Under the pieces are notes generated by a model. The model was not told the DNA's origin. It searched no databases and worked only from the letters and a program-made list of their open reading frames with translations. A stretch of DNA of 62,380 nt from Clostridia bacterium. GTDB taxonomy: Bacteria > Bacillota > Clostridia > Christensenellales > Aristaeellaceae. The position numbers and the translations under genes are program-made. Shown here piece by piece: positions 51,215 to 59,210 of the stretch; within the stretch, counting starts at the first letter, position 1; every line of letters starts with the position of its first letter. Where the stretch lies: NCBI GenBank assembly GCA_017473345.1, contig JAFULL010000117.1:1-62380 (forward strand), read 5' to 3'.

Positions 51215-52030
51215 TCACAGGGTATAGCCCTGCGCACGCAGATAGTCCGCGCTGTCCTGAATGGCCTGATCCACTTCGGCCAAATTCCTGGGACCCGCAG
51301 CCGTAAATTCAATTTCGATGCTGAACGGGCAATTGTTGCCAGCCTTTTCAAGCATGCCAAAAACGCCCGGAAAATCAACGCGGCCCTTGCCCAGTGCCGG
51401 GAAATCCCATACGTCGTCAGCGCCAGCCTTGTCCTTGAGGTGCATATAGCCCACATTGTGAATGCAGTTCGCCAGATCTTCGCAGGGATCCACGCGGCCA
51501 TAGAAAATCACGTTAGCGGTATCATAATTGACCTTTACGCGTTCGCTGCCAACCAGCTCAGCAATTTCAGAAAGCACCTTGCCCGTTCCATGCTCCTTGC
51601 CATGGGTTTCCAGGACGAGAGTAAGGCCGTATTTTTCCAGATAAGGAACCAGTTCAGCAATATAACCAGCAACCGTCTGATTGTCTACAACAGCGTTGTC
51701 CTTAATGTGCGCCTCGCCGATGGAACTTACGATGTAATCGCACCCAAAGAAAGCCGCCAGCCGGATATTCTTGATGAAATCGCCAATGCGCTCGGTATCC
51801 ATCAAGTTGCAATGACCGCTCATGCTGAAGGGAATAATCCCGGCCCGGTCCAGCATGTCCTTGACCTCGAGCAGACGCTCAAAGCTCTGGTCGGGGAACA
51901 CATGCTCCGTCCAGCCTTTGGTAGCCGTGAGTTCAATATAATGGAAGCCCGCCTTGCGGATGCCCTCAATGGCCTCTTCGATGGAGAAGCCATGGTAGCA
52001 GTTGGAATTGACGGCAATGATTCTGTCCAT
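51215..52030 (-). CDS. Sugar phosphate isomerase/epimerase (xylose isomerase-like TIM barrel)
   Basis: This 271-residue protein belongs to the AP-endonuclease-2/xylose isomerase-like barrel family. Likely metal ligands are the glutamate in LVLETHGKE, the aspartate in VNYDTAN, the histidine in YMHLKDK and the glutamate in FSIEIEF near the C-terminus. Such enzymes isomerise or epimerise keto-sugars, often next to Gfo/Idh/MocA dehydrogenases, as in inositol or 3-keto-sugar routes. ATG 52030 follows GGGAGG. It starts 17 bp after the neighbouring oxidoreductase stop, in the same operon. Confidence 0.86.
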   Translation of the reverse strand: MDRIIAVNSNCYHGFSIEEAIEGIRKAGFHYIELTATKGWTEHVFPDQSFERLLEVKDMLDRAGIIPFSMSGHCNLMDTERIGDFIKNIRLAAFFGCDYIVSSIGEAHIKDNAVVDNQTVAGYIAELVPYLEKYGLTLVLETHGKEHGTGKVLSEIAELVGSERVKVNYDTANVIFYGRVDPCEDLANCIHNVGYMHLKDKAGADDVWDFPALGKGRVDFPGVFGMLEKAGNNCPFSIEIEFTAAGPRNLAEVDQAIQDSADYLRAQGYTL

Positions 52031-52047
52031 ACTTGTTCCTCCCTGTT

Positions 52048-53085
52048 TCAGTTGCCAACACGCACGGCGCATTTCTTTTCACTGGCCTCAAGCACGGCAA
52101 AAATAGCACGCATTGCAGGCAGCACACTTTCGCCGGAAATGGCGTCAACATCTTTGCCGTTCAGCCAGTCGACAAACAAATCAATCACGCCGGACTTCGT
52201 TTGGTTGTCGTTGGTCTGAATCTTTTCCACGTCGTAGTATACCGTTTCGCCATTGCAGCGGTTCAGCACAAGCGTATGAGCCGGATTGTCATAAATACGC
52301 AGTACACCTTCCGTGCCATACAGCACAGTAGAGTTATCCTCAGCGCCATAATTGGTCCACCCAGCCGTCATGGTACCTGTCGCTCCACCGTCCATGCGGT
52401 AGAAGCAGAATGCGTTGTCGTCCACCGTGATGGGCGAACCGTCTGCAAACTTCTTATCAAGCACCGTCAGGTGTGCCATCACTTCAACGATCTTCTGCCC
52501 AGTCAGATACTGAATGAGATCGGTTTTATGAATACCAAGATCGGCCAGCGCGCCCATTGCAGCCTTCTTTTTATCGAAAAACCAGGTCTGCATGCCCGGA
52601 TCCACGCTCCACGTTTCAGGACCTGCGTGCGTAAAGGCAGTACGGAACGTAAGGATCTTGCCGATTTCACCCTGCAGGATCAGCTCTCTGGCCTTCACAT
52701 GAGCGCCTGCCAGCCGCTGATTCTGACCGATCATCAGCTTTTTGCCGCATTCGCGTGCTGTATCGACCATCGCCTCGCACTCCTCAAGAGTGATGGCCAT
52801 GGGCTTTTCGCAAAGCACGTGTTTTCCTGCACGCAGGGCCGCGATCGTCACTTCGGCATGTTTTTCATTGGGGCAGCAAACGCTGACGGCATCCACCTCA
52901 TCCGAAGCAATCAGCGCCTCGCATGTGGAATAAGCAGTTGCGCCATACTGCTGCGCCAGCGCCTGTGCGCGCTCGGCATTCACATCATACAGCGCAGTGA
53001 TGCAGCAATCCGGACGTGCTGCATATTCCGGCAGGTGGCGAATCTGCGTCACCTTGCCGCAGCCGACAATTCCGATTCTGATCAT
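52048..53085 (-). CDS. Gfo/Idh/MocA family oxidoreductase
   Basis: This 345-residue dehydrogenase has the N-terminal NAD(P) motif IGIVGCGKVTQIRHLPEYA and the family signature KHVLCEKPMAI near 88-98. DLGIHKTDLIQYLTG near 183-197 carries the conserved histidine and aspartate. It is only distantly similar to the second oxidoreductase at 50180, so the pathway may use two oxidation or reduction steps. ATG 53085 follows GGAAGGA. It lies 25 bp after the permease stop in the ABC operon. Confidence 0.88.
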   Translation of the reverse strand: MIRIGIVGCGKVTQIRHLPEYAARPDCCITALYDVNAERAQALAQQYGATAYSTCEALIASDEVDAVSVCCPNEKHAEVTIAALRAGKHVLCEKPMAITLEECEAMVDTARECGKKLMIGQNQRLAGAHVKARELILQGEIGKILTFRTAFTHAGPETWSVDPGMQTWFFDKKKAAMGALADLGIHKTDLIQYLTGQKIVEVMAHLTVLDKKFADGSPITVDDNAFCFYRMDGGATGTMTAGWTNYGAEDNSTVLYGTEGVLRIYDNPAHTLVLNRCNGETVYYDVEKIQTNDNQTKSGVIDLFVDWLNGKDVDAISGESVLPAMRAIFAVLEASEKKCAVRVGN

Positions 53086-53110
53086 GGTTTTTCCTTCCCC
53101 CGTCATACGG

Positions 53111-54148
53111 TCAGGAGTTGCTTTCCTTCTTCTGCAGCAGCACAGCCACAATAACGATGAAGCCCTTGAAAGCCTCACGCAGGAAGGGCGGCACGCCCAT
53201 GAGGTTGAGCAGGTTGTTCATCACAGCGATGATCAGCATGCCCAGCACCGTTCCCACAATGGAGCCCTTGCCGCCGCTCATGCTCACGCCGCCTACCACG
53301 ACCGCAGCAATGGCGTCCATTTCATAGCCGCTGCCGGCATTGGCGTAGTCCATAGAACCGATACGGGCTACCTGAATGATGGAAGACACCGAAACCAGCA
53401 GGCCGGACAGCACGTACACCAGTGTCTTGACCTTTTCCACATTGATGCCGGAAAGGCGGGCAGTGCGCTCGTTGGAGCCGATGGCATACACCTGACGGCC
53501 AAAGGGCGTCTTCTGGGAAATAATGTGCAGCACTACAGCGATCACAGCCCAGTAGATGATGGGCAGAATCACTTGACCGCCAATCTTGGTATTGGCAATC
53601 GCCAAAAACTCTGTGGGTACCTTTACGGCGTTGGTCTGCATCATCTGCTGCGTCACACTGCGGCAGATTTTCATCATGCCAAGCGTGGCAATAAAGGCGG
53701 GCAGCTTCTGCCTGGCAATCAGCGTGCCGGATACACCGCCCAGCAAAGCGCCCATCACAAGGCATACCACAATACCGATGGCAAAAGCCGGTACGCCGGT
53801 GATACCGGCAGAGGTCAACAGGCCGTCGGGATAGCCGTTAATGAAGAACATCAGCGCAGCGCCCACTGCCACCAGGGTGGAGCCAACAGCCAGGTCAATG
53901 CCGCCGGAAATGATGACAAAAGCCATACCCAACGCCACAATACCCACCATGGAGTTGTTGCGCAGAATGTTGATCCAGTTGCGGCTCCAGTAGCTGAACC
54001 ATGCGCCAAAGGAATCAAAATCAAATCCCAGCGCGATGGTCTGCAGGATAATCATCAAAATGAGCACCATACCCGTGGAGAACAGCGGATTGGTCTTCCA
54101 CTGGTGTACTGCTTTTTGCAGAATGGTCTTTCGATTGGTTTTGGTCAT
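53111..54148 (-). CDS. Sugar ABC transporter permease (RbsC-like)
   Basis: This 345-residue permease (BPD_transp_2) has 8-10 hydrophobic helices. GIVALGMAFVIISGGIDLAVGS near 69-90 and the C-terminal AIAAVVVGGVSMSGGKGSIVGTVLG near 280-304 are signatures of ribose/xylose/galactose permeases. GAGGAGA lies before ATG 54148. It forms one transporter with the adjacent duplicated ATPase and periplasmic-type binding protein. Confidence 0.92.
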   Translation of the reverse strand: MTKTNRKTILQKAVHQWKTNPLFSTGMVLILMIILQTIALGFDFDSFGAWFSYWSRNWINILRNNSMVGIVALGMAFVIISGGIDLAVGSTLVAVGAALMFFINGYPDGLLTSAGITGVPAFAIGIVVCLVMGALLGGVSGTLIARQKLPAFIATLGMMKICRSVTQQMMQTNAVKVPTEFLAIANTKIGGQVILPIIYWAVIAVVLHIISQKTPFGRQVYAIGSNERTARLSGINVEKVKTLVYVLSGLLVSVSSIIQVARIGSMDYANAGSGYEMDAIAAVVVGGVSMSGGKGSIVGTVLGMLIIAVMNNLLNLMGVPPFLREAFKGFIVIVAVLLQKKESNS

Positions 54149-54173
54149 GAGAAATCTGTCTCCTCTCGCTGCA

Positions 54174-55652
54174 TCAGCCGCCGGTGGCCAGCCGCATCAT
54201 TTCGTGTTCGTTCATGCTTTCACCACTTACCTCAGCGCACACAGTGCCGTGGTACATCACAAGCGCCCTGTCGCACAGGCGGATAATCTCCTGTGCTTCA
54301 CTGCACAGCACCACTACTGCCACACCCTGATCCGCCAGTTGGTGAATGATCTGATAGATTTCTTCCTTCGCACCCACGTCCACACCCTGGGTGGGGTTAT
54401 CCAGAATCAGCAGTTTGGGGTTGGCGCTCAGCCACTTGGCAAGCACCACCTTCTGCTGGTTGCCGCCGGAAAGACTGGTGATGGAATCGGCGTCGTTTTC
54501 CATCTTGATGCGCAGTGCATCCTTCTGCCGATGGAATTCCGCCGTCTGATCCGCCTTGCGGATCAGACCAAAGCGGGTCATGCGGGGCAGCGTAACGATC
54601 GAACCATTTTCAAGGATGTTCATGTCCTTGATGATGCCGTTTTCCTTGCGGTTGCGCGGCAAATAGCCAATGCCCAGCTGCAGCGCCTGTTTGGTGGAGG
54701 TAATGACAACCGGCTTTTCTTCCAGATAAATCTTGCCGCTGTATTTTCCCTCTGCTCCAAAGACCGTGCGGAACAGCTCGCTGCGGCCATCGCCCAGAAG
54801 GCCGGTCACACCCAGCACCTCTCCGGCATGTACATTGAGGCTTACATTGCGGAAATACGGCTCCTGCGTCAGGCTTTCCAGGCGCAGCACCTCTTTGCCC
54901 GTGTTTCCCTTACGCTGGTTGCCCATGCTGTTTACCTCATGGCCAACCATGTCGCGTGCAATTTCCGGAATGGATGTATCCTTTACCCATCCGTCAGCCA
55001 CCACAACGCCGTCACGCAGCACAGTATAGCGGTCGCAGATTTCCATCACTTCGCGCAGCTTATGCGAAATGAACACAACGCCCACCTTCTGCTTGCGAAG
55101 CATGCGCAGCATATCAAAAACGCGCTCAATTTCAGGATCAGTCAGCGATGTAGTCGGCTCATCCATAATGATGATGGAAGCATTCATCATCAGCGCACGT
55201 GAAATTTCTACAATCTGTTTGAAAGAAGCATCCAGCGAGGATACCATAGCGCCAGGATCAATTTCCAGCCCCATTCTATCAAAGAGTTCTTTCGTCTCCA
55301 GATACATGGAAGCATGATCCAAAAAACCGCTCTTCTTTTTCAGCTCGCGGCCAATAAACATATTTTCGTATACGGGCAGATCGTTGATCAGGTTGAGCTC
55401 CTGATGGATAAACGCAATGCCCGCGCCAAGCGACTGGGCAGGATTTGCGAAAGACACCGTACGTCCATCCAGTTCGATGGTGCCCTTGTCAGGCTGCAGA
55501 ACGCCGCCCAGAATATTCATCAGCGTGGATTTGCCTGCGCCGTTTTCACCCAGCAGCGCGCAGATTTCGCCCTCGCCCAAATGGAAGTCAACTGTTTTCA
55601 GCACGTCGTTTGCGCCGAAGGATTTGACAATTCCCTTCATCTTGAGGTTCAT
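54174..55652 (-). CDS. Sugar ABC transporter ATPase (RbsA-like, duplicated)
   Basis: This 492-residue protein contains two ABC modules, as in RbsA, XylG or MglA. The first has Walker A GENGAGKST near 34 and DEPTTSLTD near 160. The second has a degenerate P-loop, GLLGDGRSE near 283, signature LSGGNQQKV near 390 and Walker B LLILDNPTQGVDVG near 410. Start 55652 (MNLKMKG) suits the domain start; the ribosome site is weak. Loose sites and the hairpins upstream suggest less protein than the binding protein. Confidence 0.93.
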   Translation of the reverse strand: MNLKMKGIVKSFGANDVLKTVDFHLGEGEICALLGENGAGKSTLMNILGGVLQPDKGTIELDGRTVSFANPAQSLGAGIAFIHQELNLINDLPVYENMFIGRELKKKSGFLDHASMYLETKELFDRMGLEIDPGAMVSSLDASFKQIVEISRALMMNASIIIMDEPTTSLTDPEIERVFDMLRMLRKQKVGVVFISHKLREVMEICDRYTVLRDGVVVADGWVKDTSIPEIARDMVGHEVNSMGNQRKGNTGKEVLRLESLTQEPYFRNVSLNVHAGEVLGVTGLLGDGRSELFRTVFGAEGKYSGKIYLEEKPVVITSTKQALQLGIGYLPRNRKENGIIKDMNILENGSIVTLPRMTRFGLIRKADQTAEFHRQKDALRIKMENDADSITSLSGGNQQKVVLAKWLSANPKLLILDNPTQGVDVGAKEEIYQIIHQLADQGVAVVVLCSEAQEIIRLCDRALVMYHGTVCAEVSGESMNEHEMMRLATGG

Positions 55653-55701
55653 GTATTCACATCCGTTCTCCCAGCCCGGGAAGTGATGGCTTTGAAAAGA
55701 A

Positions 55702-55820
55702 AGGGCCATGGCACAGCCATGGCCCTCAGGCCTTTCGCCTGAGCACCGAAGCGCTTGTGAAGCTTGAGGTCGTTTTCTCAATCAACAAGCGGAAGGGCCA
55801 TGGCGATGCCACGGCCCTTT
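55702..55820 (-). other. Two intercistronic hairpins after the sugar-binding-protein gene
   Basis: Two similar inverted repeats with AGGGCCATGG arms lie in the 183-bp gap between the binding-protein stop and the ATPase start. One has a perfect 10-bp stem (55702-55711 with 55717-55726). The other (55793-55820) has a 7 + 4 bp stem with one mismatch. They may stabilise the upstream mRNA or partly stop transcription. No gene was seen in the gap. Confidence 0.65.
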
Positions 55821-55835
55821 CCGAAGAATGGACAA

Positions 55836-56780
55836 TTAGTAGATGGTGTTGGCCGGGTCGATGTACTCGTCCACGTTCTCGGCGCGCACGATCTGAGAGG
55901 GGATCACAGTCACGGGCTCAACAGACTCGCCATTGACGGCAGCGATGGCAACGTTGATGCAGTCCTTGATCATCAGGGGGCTGTACAGAGCAGAGCTGGC
56001 AGCCACGTCGGTGCGTTCCTTGATCTGGGCGAAGTAGGTCTGAGCGCCGCCACCGCCGGTGATGGCCTTGATGTCGGTACGGCCAGCGTCAGCAATAGCC
56101 TGCAGAGCGCCGATGGAGGTCTCGTCGTCCTCGGAGAAGATGGCGTCCAGCTGGGGGTTGGCGGTCAGGATGTCAGCGGTCACGGTCAGGCCGTCGGCAG
56201 CCGCGAAGGAAGGAGCGGAGTAGTGCAGAATTTCAACGTCGGGAGCGATCTTGGCCATGGTCTCCATGAAGCCCTTCAGGCGCAGCTCGTTGATGGAGCC
56301 GGAAGAGGGAACTTCGATAGTAGCCACCTTGCCGGTGGTGCCGATCTTTTCGACGATGTACTCAGCGCCGGCAACGCCCATGGACTCGTTGTCGCCGGTA
56401 ACCTTGTAGATGCCGTTGGCGGGGATATCCATATCGAAAGCAACAACAGCCAGGCCTTCATCGATGGCGGCCTGAGCGGCTACTTCCATGCCCACCCACT
56501 GGGGAGCGATGACCAGAGCCTGGGCGCCCCACAGCTTGGCTTCGTCAAACTGAGCGCTCATCTCTTCAGCGTTGCCGCTGGTGTACATCTTGTACTCGAT
56601 GGTGCCGGCAGCAGCCAGCTCCTTGGCGTAAGCTTCAGCGTGGTAAGCGACGCCGCCAACCCAGCCGTGGGTCACGGTGGAGACCATGATAGCAACCTTG
56701 ATGGGGCCTTCAGCAGAAGCCATGGGGATCAGGCTGATGCACAGCATGAGGGCCAGAACGAGAGCGAGAACCTTCTTCAC
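55836..56780 (-). CDS. Sugar ABC transporter substrate-binding protein (RbsB-like)
   Basis: This 314-residue Peripla_BP_4-type protein binds the sugar taken up by the adjacent ABC system. The signal peptide is KKVLALVLALMLCISLIPMASAEG, quoted as far as its likely cut after ASA near residue 23. No lipobox cysteine follows. GSINELRLKGFMETMAK and DAIFSEDDETSIGALQAI fit the family. The start is GTG 56780, with AAGGAGG 8 bp upstream. Codon bias is extreme, similar to the Opp-type binding protein at 6.8 kb. It is the first gene of the operon and has a strong promoter. Confidence 0.92.
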   Translation of the reverse strand: MKKVLALVLALMLCISLIPMASAEGPIKVAIMVSTVTHGWVGGVAYHAEAYAKELAAAGTIEYKMYTSGNAEEMSAQFDEAKLWGAQALVIAPQWVGMEVAAQAAIDEGLAVVAFDMDIPANGIYKVTGDNESMGVAGAEYIVEKIGTTGKVATIEVPSSGSINELRLKGFMETMAKIAPDVEILHYSAPSFAAADGLTVTADILTANPQLDAIFSEDDETSIGALQAIADAGRTDIKAITGGGGAQTYFAQIKERTDVAASSALYSPLMIKDCINVAIAAVNGESVEPVTVIPSQIVRAENVDEYIDPANTIY

Positions 56781-56893
56781 AGTAGTTTCCTCCTTGAATA
56801 GTGTACGTTTTCCGGATCGTCTCCGGCAGAACCTTTGCAAACAGGAAAAAGGCCTGCAAGCAGCATTTTCTTTTCCCCTTTTGCGTTGAGGAC

Positions 56894-56922
56894 AGCATAT
56901 CACTTTGTGCATGATTTGTCAA
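56894..56922 (-). promoter_or_regulatory. Strong promoter of the sugar ABC operon
   Basis: On the minus strand a perfect TTGACA (56922-56917) and TATGCT (56899-56894) are separated by 17 bp, about 110 bp upstream of the binding-protein start. Confidence 0.82.
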
Positions 56923-56963
56923 TTCGCCCACCGGAAGAAATATCCCTTTCGAACGGCTTTTTC

Positions 56964-56992
56964 TTGCCTTCACTGCAGCGGCGTGTTATGAT
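56964..56992 (+). promoter_or_regulatory. Sigma-A promoter of the SGNH hydrolase gene
   Basis: TTGCCT (56964-56969) and TATGAT (56987-56992) are separated by 17 bp, 36 bp before ATG 57029. Confidence 0.72.
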
Positions 56993-57028
56993 GACGGCAT
57001 ATAAAAACAACCTGTTCAGGAGGGCTTT

Positions 57029-57685
57029 ATGGAACTCAAAGGAGCAGTCATCAACTTTCTGGGCGACAGCATCACCGAGGGCGTGGGCGCGTCGGTTCTC
57101 GAAAACCGTTACACAGACGTACTCGCACGTGAATTTGGGCTGAAGGCCGCCAACAACTACGGCATTTCCGGCTCGCGCATTGCGCGTCAGATCAACGTCA
57201 CCAGTGAGCGTCACGACCGCGATTTCTGCATGCGCATGGAAGAGATGGATCCCGCCGCCGACGCCGTCGTCGTTTTCGGCGGCACCAACGACTACGGGCA
57301 CGGTGAAGCGCCCCTGGGCGTTCCCACTGACCGGAATCCTTCCACCTATTGGGGCGGCTGCCACTATCTGATGAACGGCCTGCTCACACGCTATCCGGGA
57401 AAGCCGGTTGTCATTCTCACGCCTCTTCACCGCGACGATGAGGACAATCCTCTGGGCGACGGTTCCAAGCCGCGCAGCGCTGCCCCGCTGAGCGTGTACC
57501 GTGAGATCCTGATGAAGGTGGCGGAGTACTACGGTCTGCCTGTGCTGGACCTGTATGCCACCAGCGGCATTCAGCCTGCCAACCCCACCTGCCGCGAACG
57601 TCTGCTGCCGGACGGTTTGCATCCCAGTGATGAAGGCCATGCGCTGCTGGCAAGACGGATCGGCAATTTCCTGAAAATGCTGTAA
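57029..57685 (+). CDS. SGNH/GDSL hydrolase
   Basis: This 218-residue protein has all four SGNH blocks: INFLGDSITEG (8-18) with the catalytic serine, the glycine in YGISGSR near 44-50, FGGTNDYG near 83-90, and LPDGLHPSDEGH near 192-203 with the catalytic aspartate and histidine. It is probably an esterase that removes acetyl or acyl groups from carbohydrates. It has no signal peptide, so it should be cytoplasmic. CAGGAGG precedes ATG 57029. It is a single-gene unit with its own promoter and terminator, divergent from the sugar ABC operon. Confidence 0.9.
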   Translation: MELKGAVINFLGDSITEGVGASVLENRYTDVLAREFGLKAANNYGISGSRIARQINVTSERHDRDFCMRMEEMDPAADAVVVFGGTNDYGHGEAPLGVPTDRNPSTYWGGCHYLMNGLLTRYPGKPVVILTPLHRDDEDNPLGDGSKPRSAAPLSVYREILMKVAEYYGLPVLDLYATSGIQPANPTCRERLLPDGLHPSDEGHALLARRIGNFLKML

Positions 57686-57687
57686 CG

Positions 57688-57722
57688 AAAAAGGAACGTA
57701 TCACTCTGATACGTTCCTTTTT
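57688..57722. terminator. Bidirectional rho-independent terminator
   Basis: A perfect 16-bp stem (57688-57703 with 57707-57722) has a 3-base loop and A/T-rich ends, between the convergent SGNH and lipoprotein genes. Confidence 0.9.
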
Positions 57723-57724
57723 GA

Positions 57725-58114
57725 TTACTCAGGCATTGCGCCAAGTGCTTCCAGCACTTTGGCGTCGTTTCCTTCATATACCAGCACAAAGCGAAGGCCA
57801 AAGCGGCCCACAAAGCTGTAATCTGTTCTTTCAATACCGTCTGCCAGATAGTCGGCGCGGTTGCTTTCATCAAAGTAAACCAGCACCTCTTCCCCATCCA
57901 GGATCATACTTTTCCATGCCTCTGCCTTGTAGATGGGCACCTGGCGCTGCTCATCCACAGCGGTAAAGCCGCAGGTATAGCCATACTTTGCAAAATGCCC
58001 GATCAGCTTGGCATACAGTTTCCCTTCAGGCGGATTCTGCTTGCAGCCGCACAGTATCAGCGTCATGCAGACCAGCAGCACAGCGAGCAGGCATTTGTTC
58101 ATTTTTTTCTGCAT
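57725..58114 (-). CDS. Small putative lipoprotein of unknown function
   Basis: I do not recognise this 129-residue protein. It has an N-terminal hydrophobic helix that ends in LILCGC, a plausible lipobox with the cysteine at about residue 24, so it may be anchored outside the membrane. The mature part has mixed charge and short hydrophobic segments such as SFVGRFGLRFVLVYEG, with no known domain. ATG 58114 is preferred because AAGGAA then lies 8 bp upstream; ATG 58120 would be too close. The lipobox shows that this organism makes type II signal peptides, in contrast to the two binding proteins. Confidence 0.7.
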   Translation of the reverse strand: MQKKMNKCLLAVLLVCMTLILCGCKQNPPEGKLYAKLIGHFAKYGYTCGFTAVDEQRQVPIYKAEAWKSMILDGEEVLVYFDESNRADYLADGIERTDYSFVGRFGLRFVLVYEGNDAKVLEALGAMPE

Positions 58115-58172
58115 TTGCATCGTTCCTTTTTATATGATAGAATGGATGCATTCCATTCAGGAGGCGATTGAT

Positions 58173-58385
58173 ATGCGCTGCGGATGTCCGCATTGCGAAG
58201 CTTATATGATCCAGTCCGAGACCGAGCATCAGGCCTGCGTATGCCCCCACTGCGGCTACCGCTGCAACGCCTGTCTGGGCACCAACACTGTTATCACCCG
58301 TGAGCAGCTGGCCCAGCTGAAGGACGTTGAATGGTTTACGCCGAATTTTGAAAGTCCCATCAGCGACGAGGACGTTGAGGAATAA
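58173..58385 (+). CDS. Small zinc-ribbon protein
   Basis: This 70-residue protein carries several Cys-x-x-Cys pairs, CGCPHC at 3-8 and CVCPHCGYRCNAC at about 22-34, which should bind zinc or another metal. The C-terminal half is acidic. No family is recognised. ATG 58173 follows CAGGAGG 8 bp upstream, which gives strong support to this start. It lies between divergent and codirectional small genes, with the MntR-like regulator about 140 bp downstream. Confidence 0.72.
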   Translation: MRCGCPHCEAYMIQSETEHQACVCPHCGYRCNACLGTNTVITREQLAQLKDVEWFTPNFESPISDEDVEE

Positions 58386-58476
58386 CTGCCGGACGCATTG
58401 CCGCCCGTGCATGATCATATTGTTGGAATATGTATTTTACCGCACTTTTCCCAAAGCTGTCAACACAGCATATCCG

Positions 58477-58505
58477 TGGACACAATGGGAAAAATATGGT
58501 AGGAT
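58477..58505 (+). promoter_or_regulatory. Promoter of the MntR-like regulator
   Basis: TGGACA (58477-58482) and TAGGAT (58500-58505) are separated by 17 bp, 22 bp before ATG 58528. Confidence 0.6.
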
Positions 58506-58527
58506 ACTGGTATAAGGAGGCCGCACC

Positions 58528-58896
58528 ATGAACATACACGAATCTGCAGAAGATTATCTGGAGACGATCCTCATGTTTTGCGAGGAAAACGGCTCCGCCC
58601 GTTCCGTAGACATCGCCGCTCATCTGGGCGTGACCAAGCCGTCTGTCAGCTTTGCCATGAAGCGCCTGCGTGAAAACGGCTATATTCATATGGGCGACGA
58701 CAACCGCATCACCCTGACCCAGATGGGCGAAGACATTGCCCGCCGCATTCTGGAACGTCACCATGTGCTGACTGATTTTCTCATGAACATCGGCGTAAGC
58801 GAAGAAACCGCCCGTGCCGACGCTTGCAAGATTGAGCATGACCTCAGCGAAGAAACTTTCGCAGCCATCCAGAAGCACATCGAAAAAAACATGTGA
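58528..58896 (+). CDS. DtxR/MntR family metal-dependent regulator
   Basis: This 122-residue protein has an N-terminal winged helix (HLGVTKPSVSFAMKRLRENGYI near 31-52) and a dimerisation/metal-binding domain. Likely metal ligands are in LERHHVLTDFL (near 72-82) and KIEHDLSEETF (near 100-110). The C-terminal SH3-like domain of DtxR is absent, as in MntR. It probably represses metal uptake genes in the presence of Mn2+ or Fe2+. AAGGAGG lies upstream of ATG 58528. The target genes are not evident in this window. Confidence 0.88.
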   Translation: MNIHESAEDYLETILMFCEENGSARSVDIAAHLGVTKPSVSFAMKRLRENGYIHMGDDNRITLTQMGEDIARRILERHHVLTDFLMNIGVSEETARADACKIEHDLSEETFAAIQKHIEKNM

Positions 58897-58903
58897 CTTA
58901 CCC

Positions 58904-58940
58904 AAAACAGTCCTTTCCAAAAAGAAAGGACTGTTTTGAT
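58904..58940 (+). terminator. Terminator of the MntR-like gene
   Basis: A perfect 14-bp stem (58904-58917 with 58924-58937) has a 6-base loop and ends in TTTTGATTTG. Confidence 0.88.
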
Positions 58941-58960
58941 TTGAAATTTTTGAAAAACCC

Positions 58961-58989
58961 TTGACAGCACACAGGCTCCATGCTATACT
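58961..58989 (+). promoter_or_regulatory. Strong promoter of a candidate small RNA
   Basis: A perfect TTGACA (58961-58966) and TATACT (58984-58989) are separated by 17 bp. No open frame with a ribosome site follows before the terminator at 59092-59129. Confidence 0.82.
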
Positions 58990-58995
58990 CTCGTT

Positions 58996-59129
58996 AGTTA
59001 GTTGCTTCTAACCTCTGCTGTGGGACTGGACACCCCATACAGCCAAGACCATTGGGTGATTTCCCTTCGTCACCCTCCTCCAACAAACAGGAACGCCGAT
59101 CGGTATCAGCCAGACCGACCGGCGTTTTT
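58996..59129 (+). ncRNA. Candidate small structured RNA of about 134 nt
   Basis: The region has a strong promoter, four predicted stem-loops and a rho-independent terminator, with no ATG and ribosome site inside. Hairpins are GTTAG/CTAAC (58997-59001 with 59008-59012), GCTGT/ACAGC extended by a GGG/CCC pairing (59017-59024 with 59034-59043), and GGGTGA/TCACCC (59054-59059 with 59070-59075). The terminator is AACGCCG plus TCGGT paired at 59092-59104 with 59114-59126, then TTTG. I do not recognise it as 6S, SRP, tmRNA, RNase P or a known riboswitch. It could be a leader for the nitroreductase, but that gene has its own promoter downstream. Confidence 0.6.
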
Positions 59130-59149
59130 GCTTGCAAATGCAGTAAAGT

Positions 59150-59178
59150 TTGACTTTTTGCTTTTCGCCTGTTATAAC
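59150..59178 (+). promoter_or_regulatory. Sigma-A promoter of the nitroreductase gene
   Basis: TTGACT (59150-59155) and TATAAC (59173-59178) are separated by 17 bp, 32 bp before ATG 59211. Confidence 0.78.
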
Positions 59179-59210
59179 AGTTTTATTATCATATTTGGGA
59201 GGATGTGTTT

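Noticed and set aside
55764-56801. 345-residue plus-strand frame opposite the ribose-type binding protein
   Set aside because: Shadow of a highly biased gene; composition is Gly/Val/His-rich without motifs.
58996-59129. 6S RNA, SRP RNA or a known riboswitch
   Set aside because: I could not match the conserved core of any of these. The separate downstream promoter also argues against a simple riboswitch leader.
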